A DNA stretch of 25,863 nucleotides. Origin: a virus. Of the stretch, positions 7,401-13,564 are shown one piece after another (within the stretch, counting starts at the first letter, position 1; each line of letters opens with the position of its first letter). Location: positions 1 to 25,863 of IMG/VR virus record IMGVR_UViG_3300032285_001212. One strand, 5' to 3'. Made by a program: the position numbers and the translations under genes. The notes below the pieces were generated by a model. It was not told the DNA's origin and ran no database searches. It saw only the letters and a list, made by a program, of their open reading frames with translations.

Positions 7401-8888
7401 CTAGTAGTATGCTGCTTTGCGTCTAAATGTTACAGGTTCATCAGCTTCATCACTTGGTAGTTGAATAAAGCCGCCTTTTCTAAATCTAATTAAAGCTTGA
7501 GTGCTTGAGTCAACCAAGTCATCGTGTTCTGAATTTGGGAAAGCAGCCATCTCTTCCATGACTTCATCAGCCCATCTACGAGAAGGCGCCCAGACTTTGC
7601 CAGACGAAAAAAGATCCGTCACAGAATTCATACGTGCTATCTTATCATTACCCCTCGTTGGAGTAAACTCTGACACAGGAATTCCCATTCTTCTTAATTC
7701 AAAAATTAAAGGACTTCCAGCGGCTTTTGCTTCCACAACAAACGCATCTGGCTCCCATTCTTTATACATCTCAAGGGCTTTAGCTTTTAATTCTGGGAAC
7801 TCTAATCGTTCTTTGTGAGCGTCTAACAAAATAATGTTTGGATCATCAGGATTTTCATTTAAATAAAAAACTCCCCAAGTCGTACACGCAGAATAGTCTG
7901 AGCGTTCGCTCTTAGTAAACGCAGTATCCCATGATTGAATCACAAAGTCACATTTAGGTGGTGTTTCATCTTCCCAAATCCTCCACCATTCACGCTTAAC
8001 CATCGCTCCAGCCTCAGATGTAGGAGACTGCATATACTGAGCGTTCCATTTGGAGACAGGAAGTTCATTTTTAAGGGCTAAAAGCTCCTTAATCGGCCAG
8101 AATTCAGGCCATAATGAGTTACCAGAGGGCAAAATAGCAGGAAATTCAATGACATCCCACTCTTCTCCGTCTCTTTCGATGGAACTTTTGAGGATTTTTC
8201 CCACTAAATCCCGTTTTGACCACCGAGTCATGATAATTACAATCGCTCCTCCAGGTTGGAGACGCTGCCTTGGGCCTGATGAGTACCATTCGAACACTTT
8301 GTCGTAAACTTCGGGATTCGTAGCTGCAATTGCAGCTTCTTGTTCAGAGTGCGGGTCGTCAATAATGAGCAAATCCGCACCTTTACCAGTAACAGTACCG
8401 CCAACACCAATAGCAAAATACTCACCATCACCGCTAGTGGACCAACGACCAGCAGCCTTGCTGTCAGATCTAAGGCTGACATTGGGGAATATCTTTGCAT
8501 ATTGATCACTTCCTACTAAGTTACGGACTTTACGACCAAAGCCTACCGCCAACTCCGCAGTATTGGAGGTTTGGATAATCTTTTTATTGGGAAACTTCCC
8601 TAGGAACCATGCTGGTAGCAAGAAGGAGGCAAACTCTGACTTCGTGTGGCGTGGTGGCATATTCACTATAAGCCGTTTACATTTGCCAGAGGCTATCTCT
8701 TCAAACTTCTTTGCCATGACCTTATGATGCCTGCCGTCAATAAAGCCGGGCCACATGGTATGGGCAAACTTAATAAAGTCTTCCTGCGCGGCTTCCCGAT
8801 CCAGCGAGGCGATATACTCCTCCGCCACCTCCAAGAAGGCTGCCTGTTCGGTCGGGTCGAGGGAATCGATAATCTTTTCGAGATCCAT
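7401..8888 (-). CDS. terL: Terminase large subunit
   Basis: A 495-residue packaging motor with ATPase and nuclease domains. Counting from the ATG at 8888, the Walker A segment NMPPRHTKS is at 76-84, Walker B LLIIDD at 173-178, the MTRWSKRDLVGKI coupling segment at 220-232, and the RNase H-like nuclease has SWDTA (Asp321), VVEAKAAGSPLI (Glu386) and HDDLVDSS (Asp456/457). The frame stays open to 8957, but the start at 8888 overlaps the previous stop as TAATG, so the shorter form is preferred. It binds the portal, translocates DNA by ATP hydrolysis and cuts concatemers. All key residues are present. Confidence 0.95.
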   Translation of the reverse strand: MDLEKIIDSLDPTEQAAFLEVAEEYIASLDREAAQEDFIKFAHTMWPGFIDGRHHKVMAKKFEEIASGKCKRLIVNMPPRHTKSEFASFLLPAWFLGKFPNKKIIQTSNTAELAVGFGRKVRNLVGSDQYAKIFPNVSLRSDSKAAGRWSTSGDGEYFAIGVGGTVTGKGADLLIIDDPHSEQEAAIAATNPEVYDKVFEWYSSGPRQRLQPGGAIVIIMTRWSKRDLVGKILKSSIERDGEEWDVIEFPAILPSGNSLWPEFWPIKELLALKNELPVSKWNAQYMQSPTSEAGAMVKREWWRIWEDETPPKCDFVIQSWDTAFTKSERSDYSACTTWGVFYLNENPDDPNIILLDAHKERLEFPELKAKALEMYKEWEPDAFVVEAKAAGSPLIFELRRMGIPVSEFTPTRGNDKIARMNSVTDLFSSGKVWAPSRRWADEVMEEMAAFPNSEHDDLVDSSTQALIRFRKGGFIQLPSDEADEPVTFRRKAAYY

Positions 8889-9112
8889 TAATCGATGTCC
8901 CTCATTCTCAGACCCACAGGGCGTATGGATCTTGCCTTGCGTGGAGTCATTCTGCAATGCCCATGTTCACATAGGAGTTTGTAGATGCGGTGGATATTTG
9001 CCCGCCCCCTGTCACCAGTATGCTTCATCACATCATCTATGGAGGGCGCAAACCCGTACATTCTCCACCATTCATCTATGATCTTATATACGATTGCCTG
9101 CTTAGGAGTCAT
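8888..9112 (-). CDS. Small winged-helix protein resembling the LexA DNA-binding domain
   Basis: A 74-residue protein whose fold pattern follows the LexA N-terminal domain: MTPKQAIVYKIIDEWWRMYG for helix 1, FAPSIDDVMKHTGDRGRANI (21-40) for the helix-turn-helix, HRIYKLLCEHG for the recognition helix end, and a wing with CRMTPRKARSIRP. The S24 protease and dimerisation domain of LexA is absent. An earlier in-frame ATG exists at 9127, but ATG at 9112 overlaps the previous stop as ATGA and is preferred. It ends one base into the terminase gene. It could act as a small repressor or a packaging-site binding protein. The window also contains an SOS-box-like sequence, but a link is only a suggestion. 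Confidence 0.75.
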   Translation of the reverse strand: MTPKQAIVYKIIDEWWRMYGFAPSIDDVMKHTGDRGRANIHRIYKLLCEHGHCRMTPRKARSIRPVGLRMRDID

Positions 9113-9291
9113 AGCCCTATCTCCCAATGTTTGTCATCTTTCATTCTAGCAATCGCCTGCTCCGTCAATATCTCCGAAGAAGCCCGCATTCCGTTTATCT
9201 GCTGGATAGTCAGTTTACGCTCTAACACTAACCTATTAAGGAGATCAGACACCTTCCTAATGTCTTTCTCTATATCACTTAGATCTCTCAT
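9109..9291 (-). CDS. Short helical protein in the terminase operon
   Basis: A 60-residue protein starting MRDLSDIEKDIRKVSDLLNR, predicted to be a helical hairpin or coiled coil. The frame could start at GTG 9294, but ATG at 9291 follows GAGGA at about 5 bases. It overlaps the 37-residue gene upstream by 17 bases and the winged-helix gene downstream by 4 (ATGA). I do not recognise a family. Tight overlap with both neighbours is the main evidence that it is expressed. Confidence 0.6.
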   Translation of the reverse strand: MRDLSDIEKDIRKVSDLLNRLVLERKLTIQQINGMRASSEILTEQAIARMKDDKHWEIGL

Positions 9292-9388
9292 CACAATCCT
9301 CTATAAAAGCTCTGATAAACCCAAATAGGATACAACCTACGATATAGGCTCCCACAATCATCCCAATAACAAAATCCGCTAAATTCAT
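9275..9388 (-). CDS. 37-residue single-pass membrane protein
   Basis: A short frame with ATG at 9388 and TGA at 9277-9275, encoding MNLADFVIGMIVGAYIVGCI and then LFGFIRAFIEDCDERSK. Residues about 5-28 are one uninterrupted hydrophobic helix, followed by a charged tail. The ribosome binding site would be the G-rich stretch before the start. It fills the gap between small terminase and the next gene and overlaps that gene by 17 bases, as its operon neighbours do. It could be a small holin-like or membrane-anchoring protein, but size alone does not decide. The membrane segment is seen directly; the role is not known. Confidence 0.55.
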   Translation of the reverse strand: MNLADFVIGMIVGAYIVGCILFGFIRAFIEDCDERSK

Positions 9389-9410
9389 AAAAATATACCC
9401 CCCACCCCTT

Positions 9411-10172
9411 TTATTTAGAAACACTAAGGGGGGGTGTTTCTATATTTGACCCCTCCTCATTGGATTCTATCTCCAAACCGTTAGAAGATAGCAATTGTTT
9501 GTGTGGAATAGTATGCAGTATAGACGGGTCAACGCCAGGCAAATTTGGGGGGATGGGAGTGGGTGGGCCTGCCTCCAGGGGCTGCGTTGCGATATTTTTT
9601 TCTAGGTCGGATTTTTCTTGATTGATTTCATCCAGTAATGAATTGATCTCGCTATCTACTGTCCTTTTCTGATCTCCAATAGCACTCTTTAACTTAGCCA
9701 GTAGATCAGCCTTAGCACTAGCCGAGTCTTTAATAGTCCTGATCTCTTTACGTTCCACAAAGACTCCCAACTCAGCGACAGAGCCGAGAGCTTTAAGAGC
9801 AGAGATCCTCTCACTAGCCTTAGACTCAGGGTTTAGGGCTTCAGAATGTAGCTGAGAGATAACGATAGCCTTCAACTGTTTAGCAGAATAGGATTTCTGA
9901 AACTCAATAGCCCTCTTTTGGGCTTCCACTTCTAGGGCAATTCTAGGATCTTTATTCATCTTATTGACCTCGACTCCGATTGATTTGGGATTAGCCTTAG
10001 ATTGATACGCTTCTCTATAGGCTTTATTAAATGGAGAACCACCAGCGACACGCTTGCAATAGTCTCTCTGCTTAGTAGTTAAGGATCTCCCCTTTACGTG
10101 AAGGATCTCTTCTACTGGAGTTGATGCGATCTGCTCTCTGATCTGCTTCCTAGTGAGTCTCTTTAATTGCAT
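9411..10172 (-). CDS. terS: Terminase small subunit (predicted)
   Basis: A 253-residue protein at the head of the packaging operon. Residues 31-56 (LTTKQRDYCKRVAGGSPFNK then AYREAY) match the N-terminal helix-turn-helix of small terminases, which carries an L-T-x-K-Q-x-x-F/Y-C start and an A-Y-x-x-A-Y end. Residues 85-165 are helical and suit the oligomerisation core. The tail (about 198-253) is proline-rich and disordered and would contact the large subunit. It would bind the packaging start site as a ring and hand DNA to the large subunit. ATG at 10172 has only a weak AAGG upstream. The 3' end of the gene carries a perfect hairpin and the tail contains a G-rich run on the other strand. Confidence 0.8.
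   Translation of the reverse strand: MQLKRLTRKQIREQIASTPVEEILHVKGRSLTTKQRDYCKRVAGGSPFNKAYREAYQSKANPKSIGVEVNKMNKDPRIALEVEAQKRAIEFQKSYSAKQLKAIVISQLHSEALNPESKASERISALKALGSVAELGVFVERKEIRTIKDSASAKADLLAKLKSAIGDQKRTVDSEINSLLDEINQEKSDLEKNIATQPLEAGPPTPIPPNLPGVDPSILHTIPHKQLLSSNGLEIESNEEGSNIETPPLSVSK
9416..9442 (-). other. Perfect stem-loop across the end of the small terminase gene
   Basis: TAGAAACAC (9416-9424) and GTGTTTCTA (9434-9442) are perfect 9-base arms around a 9-base spacer made of TAA and six G. It covers codons near the end of the small terminase gene and precedes the start of the 37-residue gene by about 28 bases. There is no T-run after it on the minus strand, so it is more likely an attenuator, an RNA-stability element or a translation-control hairpin than a terminator. 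Confidence 0.6.
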
Positions 10173-10277
10173 AGTGAATACCTTATGAACATTTGACGCA
10201 GTATAGGGATTTCTTAGATCTCTGCAATCCTTCCAGTAAACCTGATCTGCTTACTGGTGATCTTCTCTTACTGGATC
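10084..10277. repeat. Cluster of eight GATCT sites at the start of the small terminase gene
   Basis: Eight GATC sites lie at 10084, 10104, 10128, 10140, 10217, 10244, 10259 and 10274, and every one is followed by T on the plus strand. Within it, CTGATCTGCTT recurs as part of a 19-base direct repeat (10138-10156 and 10242-10260, 17 of 19 identical), and CTTACTGG occurs twice (10249-10256 and 10266-10273). The cluster spans the first 30 codons of the gene and its leader. The P1 pac site is a known precedent for GATC-containing repeats in a small terminase gene. No long frame on either strand explains it. Confidence 0.5.
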
Positions 10278-10535
10278 TCTTACTTACTTCCCTATTGTTT
10301 ATCCATAACTGGATGCAGTAAGCAAACATCACCGCCAATTTTGGTAGATCAACCAATCGACCAGAGCAGAGACAAAGCACACCCCCACAACTCGCTTGAC
10401 ACACTGATAAACAACCATCAGAGCCTTATAAACACTAGAAAAAAATCACTAGGTGCTTGCAGTAAAATTATTTTTGAAGAAAAAAAGACCCGATTTACCC
10501 CGACTTTTTATCTCCCAGACTCCAAACGATAGACG
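10278..10535. other. Upstream part of the terminase leader, no supported gene
   Basis: The rest of the gap between the small terminase start and the terminator at 10536. The only frames (73 residues on minus, 91 on plus) have no good ribosome binding site and unnatural composition. It should hold the promoter of the packaging operon, but I could not identify convincing -35 and -10 boxes. A single DnaA-box-like TTATCCATA lies at about 10299-10307, and CACTAG occurs twice, separated by an A-run, near 10433-10452. Confidence 0.4.
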
Positions 10536-10561
10536 AAAAAAAACCCCTACGAATAGGGGTT
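10536..10561 (-). terminator. Intrinsic terminator with UUCG tetraloop closing the amidoligase operon
   Basis: AACCCCTA (10542-10549) and TAGGGGTT (10554-10561) form an 8-base-pair stem. Read on the minus strand the loop is TTCG, an especially stable tetraloop, and the stem runs directly into six further T (10541-10536). It lies 27 bases after the stop of the last gene of the operon at 10589. Confidence 0.92.
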
Positions 10562-10588
10562 AAAAACCGCATAGGAGACGATTTTTAT

Positions 10589-10858
10589 TTAAAGCCTAGT
10601 TGTCCCTGACTGACGATAGATCCGCATCCTGACATTCGCCCAGTCATTACTTAAGGGCTTTTTATATCCATAAGCACTATCCAGCTTTTTACAAACCCTT
10701 TGCCAAAACTGCTGGAGTCTGACTTCTGAATATCCAGCGATCCGAGCCTGATTCAAGAAATCAGCCTTGACATTGAGATAATCCGAGTAATCCAAACCAG
10801 CGAGCCGATTGTGCAAACTGGATAGATCATATTCAAATGCAATCTTTCTATATGCCAT
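10589..10858 (-). CDS. 89-residue partner protein in the amidoligase operon
   Basis: Predicted helical protein starting MAYRKIAFEYDLSSLHNRLA, third gene of the operon. The frame extends to 10900, but ATG at 10858 has GAGGGG seven bases upstream and overlaps the amidotransferase gene by 11 bases, so this start is chosen. Residues about 40-70 (ARIAGYSEVRLQQFWQRVCK) look like a helix-turn-helix or helical-bundle segment. I do not recognise a family. Cotranscription with a ligase and its ammonia-supplying partner makes it a candidate substrate, carrier or accessory subunit, but nothing in its sequence, such as a terminal Gly-Gly or Gln, proves this. Confidence 0.65.
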   Translation of the reverse strand: MAYRKIAFEYDLSSLHNRLAGLDYSDYLNVKADFLNQARIAGYSEVRLQQFWQRVCKKLDSAYGYKKPLSNDWANVRMRIYRQSGTTRL

Positions 10859-11861
10859 TTTCGATCCCCTCATACTTACCCAAGTAAGGGAAACATTCAC
10901 GAGCCACTTTGTAATCCGTCATAACCTGATTAAACCAATCGATAGGTAATTGCTGATCTATCACCTGATCTATTACATCTAAGAAACCCTCAAGCCCGAA
11001 CTCATCTACAAAATCGAGAGCTTGACCGACTGTTATTCCATGAGTGAAACCCATATAGTCTAGATCATCAAGATTTGACTCGACCACAGACTCGATATCC
11101 TTCTCAGGATTTTTATAGATCCCATAAGAACCGACATCAATACCATAGGATTTTTGATAACTTACATAATCATCATCCCATAGATGATAAGAACTATAGC
11201 TATTCTTATAACTGGATCTTAATTCGGGGATCTCTTTAGCTTGCTTTTTTGCCTTTTTAGCGTTGACCTTGTTTTTACCAGCCGAACTACTGGCATCCCA
11301 AGCATAAGTATTGGAGAGCCATAGCCCAGCCCAGTAAACCCCAGCCGACTCATTTATGACCACTTGCCGACCTTCATTGTCCATTAGCACGAACTTATTT
11401 GATCCGCCAATATGATCCGCCACAAGAGCCTTAAATGCTGGATGAAATGCGAAATCGGGATTCCCTGAGAGCATAGGTTTAAGGTAATCGTTGATATAGT
11501 GCCAAGTATCCGATAGCTTCTCATTCGCTTTATTACCAGTTGATAAAATCCCATTGTGCATGAGCCACAAATCGATCCCATGCTCCGCCCGATTGAGAAC
11601 CTCATAAGGATGACAGTTGATTAAATCAATAGCACCATGAGTCCGCATCCGCAAATGGAAAGCACAATCTCGACCTTGAATATCAGAACGATAAAACTGG
11701 ATAAAATCCTTCGCAGATTTTGGAATGATTTTCTTAATGACTAAATCGCCATTGTTGGAGAACATAACCCCGACACCATCCGAATTGTAGTCATAGAAAT
11801 TTTCTAGCCAAGCATCTGAGAGAATAGGGGAAGAACTGGATTGAGTAACGAGTAAGCACAT
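10848..11861 (-). CDS. Class II glutamine amidotransferase (N-terminal cysteine glutaminase)
   Basis: A 337-residue protein starting MCLLVTQ, so Cys2 becomes the N-terminal nucleophile once Met is removed. Landmarks of the Ntn-fold glutaminase follow in order: SDGVGVMF (27-34), HLRMRTHG (69-76) with the glutamine-binding Arg, INCHPYE (81-87), LMHNGIL (100-106) with the Asn-Gly oxyanion hole, and SDTWH (117-121). It would release ammonia from glutamine for the ligase encoded two bases upstream. Residues about 200-245 are a Tyr, Ser and Asp-rich low-complexity stretch; 255-337 form an extra acidic helical domain not needed for glutaminase activity, possibly for docking the ligase. All catalytic residues I can check are present. 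Confidence 0.85.
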   Translation of the reverse strand: MCLLVTQSSSSPILSDAWLENFYDYNSDGVGVMFSNNGDLVIKKIIPKSAKDFIQFYRSDIQGRDCAFHLRMRTHGAIDLINCHPYEVLNRAEHGIDLWLMHNGILSTGNKANEKLSDTWHYINDYLKPMLSGNPDFAFHPAFKALVADHIGGSNKFVLMDNEGRQVVINESAGVYWAGLWLSNTYAWDASSSAGKNKVNAKKAKKQAKEIPELRSSYKNSYSSYHLWDDDYVSYQKSYGIDVGSYGIYKNPEKDIESVVESNLDDLDYMGFTHGITVGQALDFVDEFGLEGFLDVIDQVIDQQLPIDWFNQVMTDYKVARECFPYLGKYEGIENGI

Positions 11862-11863
11862 AA

Positions 11864-13171
11864 TTAAGCGACCTTTTTAAGTTGATTAGGGGATTGAGTA
11901 GGAAATGCAACGACTGTATTTTTTTCGGGTAAATCGAACCCTTTAGCCTTCAGATAAGCCCTGAGATTTTTGGTATCCGCCCGATTCTCATTCGCACAAA
12001 TGAATTTTAAAAAATAGTCAGTTGTGAGATTTTTAGTGCTGGATTGACGAGTGAAAAACCATGTTGCATAGGTAAATTCTAAGCACGACATTATCGTGCT
12101 ATATACCAGCGAACCCTTAAAAAGACGGAACTCAACAGTATTCGTATTTTTAAAATTAAGGGCTTCGTATCGATCCGCATTCAGACTTCTAAGCTGGGAT
12201 CTTTTAGTATCACATCCCCTTACTGCATCTTTTAGCCAGTAAGTATCATCCTTTTTATTTTTGATTTTTGCGTAATCGCTGGAGTCTCTTCTAGCTATAG
12301 CCTTAATCAATTTATGGTTTGCTTGGTCATTGATAAATAAGATCATTTTTGCACCATGCAAAGTAGTCATATCAGCCTTGCAAATATGAACGTGCAAACC
12401 GCAATTATCCGAGTCGTGAGAGATTGCACCCTTCAAACCACCCTCGGCAAAATACTGCAACTGCTCCGCATGAACATCCAGCCCAGTATAGGCAGTAACC
12501 ATCTCAAACCCATGATCTAGAGATCCGTCATTCTCACAGAGAGCATAAGTATGCCCTTGATAATCTCCGACATTTTCGAGCAATACCCCCGCCCGATCAT
12601 CACGACAATAAGAGTCTTTTATTTCCATCTCTAATTCAAGCCCTAAAAGGACTCTTGGTTTGCGATCATCATACCTACTGGGAATATGCCCTAGATTTTC
12701 AGAGCAAGTATGATACTCCCGAATATTTTGGTTTTCCTCTTCATCATCATCACGCACCCAATAATTATGACGATCCGAATAATGATAAGAATGATTTGCA
12801 CAAGACTCGCATACCGAATAATCGTCATAGCAGTTGTGTTCCTCATCTTGATGAAAAAGATTTTCGCAATCCTGACAATGGAAAAAATTATCTGAGAAAC
12901 GATCATCCATAAATGATGCCCAGCCTTGCCGACAATGGACATCCGAACGATTGATTAGATCCAATGCTTCGGAGACATCATCATCCCGAATACAGTCCCC
13001 CATAGCCCTACCGAAAGCCCAATATTGAGCCTTTGTATTTTTGCGATTCCAAGCATAAGCAAAACGATCAGAACGAAAAACACCTTTTAAATTAGCCCTG
13101 ATTTGATCCCTAAGATTAGAGATGGAATACGCATAAGCCCTACGATAAACAACTAGATTTTTTTGATCCAT
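11864..13171 (-). CDS. Amidoligase of glutamine-synthetase-like (COOH-NH2 ligase) fold with putative zinc ribbon
   Basis: A 435-residue protein. The catalytic part (about 172-375) shows the marks of the phage and bacterial amidoligase family: LLGLELEMEI (175-184) with metal-binding glutamates, DGSLDHGFEMVT (215-226), GLHVHI (258-263), RYEALNF (334-340) and TVEFRLFKGSL (345-355). N-terminal to it, Cys99/Cys102 and Cys121/Cys124 form two C-x-x-C knuckles of a likely zinc ribbon. The frame begins at 13204, but codons 1-11 contain an AGGAG site nine bases before ATG 13171, so the shorter start is chosen. It should join a carboxylate and an amine using ATP, with ammonia from the adjacent glutaminase. 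Substrate unknown; peptide, protein or cell-wall modification are the family precedents. Confidence 0.8.
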   Translation of the reverse strand: MDQKNLVVYRRAYAYSISNLRDQIRANLKGVFRSDRFAYAWNRKNTKAQYWAFGRAMGDCIRDDDVSEALDLINRSDVHCRQGWASFMDDRFSDNFFHCQDCENLFHQDEEHNCYDDYSVCESCANHSYHYSDRHNYWVRDDDEEENQNIREYHTCSENLGHIPSRYDDRKPRVLLGLELEMEIKDSYCRDDRAGVLLENVGDYQGHTYALCENDGSLDHGFEMVTAYTGLDVHAEQLQYFAEGGLKGAISHDSDNCGLHVHICKADMTTLHGAKMILFINDQANHKLIKAIARRDSSDYAKIKNKKDDTYWLKDAVRGCDTKRSQLRSLNADRYEALNFKNTNTVEFRLFKGSLVYSTIMSCLEFTYATWFFTRQSSTKNLTTDYFLKFICANENRADTKNLRAYLKAKGFDLPEKNTVVAFPTQSPNQLKKVA

Positions 13172-13210
13172 TTTTGCAAATCTCCTATATATTGCAAAGG
13201 GCAAAATTAC

Positions 13211-13246
13211 CCTATTGCAAATATAACATTAAAACAATTTAGTCAA
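13211..13246 (-). promoter_or_regulatory. Promoter candidate of the amidoligase operon
   Basis: On the minus strand TTGACT (13246-13241) is followed after 15 bases by TATATT (13225-13220), which is preceded by TG as in extended -10 promoters. It would start transcription about 40 bases before the AGGAG and ATG at 13171. The -35 box is one arm of a palindrome, so a repressor bound there would block it. The word TTTGCAATA occurs twice between -10 and ribosome binding site. Confidence 0.55.
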
Positions 13247-13260
13247 CAATACTTGACTAA
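13239..13260. promoter_or_regulatory. Operator-like palindrome in the divergent control region
   Basis: TTAGTCAA (13239-13246) and TTGACTAA (13253-13260) are perfect 8-base arms separated by CAATAC. One arm is the -35 box of the minus promoter. The spacing suits a dimeric helix-turn-helix regulator. The other arm reads TTGACT on the plus strand, but I found no matching -10 box for it. Confidence 0.6.
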
Positions 13261-13399
13261 TTTATAGGGTTAATGCAACCTTGTTTTACATAAGATATAT
13301 TCGAGGATTCAAATAAAAAAAGGAGAACCCGACTAAATTACTCAACTATTATTATTTTCTAAACAATATGGCACAATCTAAAAAGTATTGTGTTTTATC

Positions 13400-13424
13400 C
13401 CCGATCTAGGTCGGGCTTGTTTTT
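13400..13424 (+). terminator. Short hairpin with T-run in the plus-operon leader, possible attenuator
   Basis: CCCGA and TCGGG (13400-13404 and 13411-13415) form a short GC-rich stem around TCTAGG, followed by CTTGTTTTT. On the plus strand this resembles a weak intrinsic terminator in the leader of the operon starting at 13565. Its right arm overlaps the first copy of the repeat array, so it may simply be part of that array. Confidence 0.35.
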
Positions 13425-13539
13425 GGGTCAGGCTTGCTGGCCCTGGCGGAGCTTTGCCAAAATTTGTAACAACCGAAGGAGGGTCAGGCTTGTAATTGGG
13501 TCAGGCTTAGGAAGGTCAGGCTTGCAAGAGTCAGGCTTA
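13409..13539. repeat. Six iteron-like direct repeats, consensus GGTCAGGCTTG
   Basis: Copies start at 13409 (GGTCGGGCTTG), 13426, 13482, 13499, 13514 and 13529; the core GTCAGGCTT is exact in five and differs by one base in the first. Spacing is 17, 56, 17, 15 and 15 bases. They are direct repeats just upstream of the start of the plus-strand operon and downstream of the divergent promoter region. Such arrays are typical of replication origins (iterons) or of binding sites for a multimeric regulator. The frame through them on the plus strand has no acceptable start and is not regarded as a gene. Confidence 0.7.
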
Positions 13540-13564
13540 TTTTATTTTTTTAACAGAGGAAATT

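Noticed and set aside
8889-8957. 23-residue N-terminal extension of the large terminase
   Set aside because: It lies inside the winged-helix gene and is not like a terminase start; the TAATG junction at 8888 fits better.
10299-10307. DnaA-box-like TTATCCATA as an origin
   Set aside because: A single imperfect copy is expected by chance; not enough for an origin.
10183-10404. 73-residue minus frame upstream of the small terminase gene
   Set aside because: Cys- and Ser-rich composition, poor start context and overlap with the repeat cluster; better explained as leader DNA.
13172-13204. 11-residue N-terminal extension of the amidoligase
   Set aside because: Its codons contain the AGGAG site that serves the ATG at 13171.
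13426-13539. CRISPR array
   Set aside because: The repeats are only 11 bases and the spacers too short and uneven.
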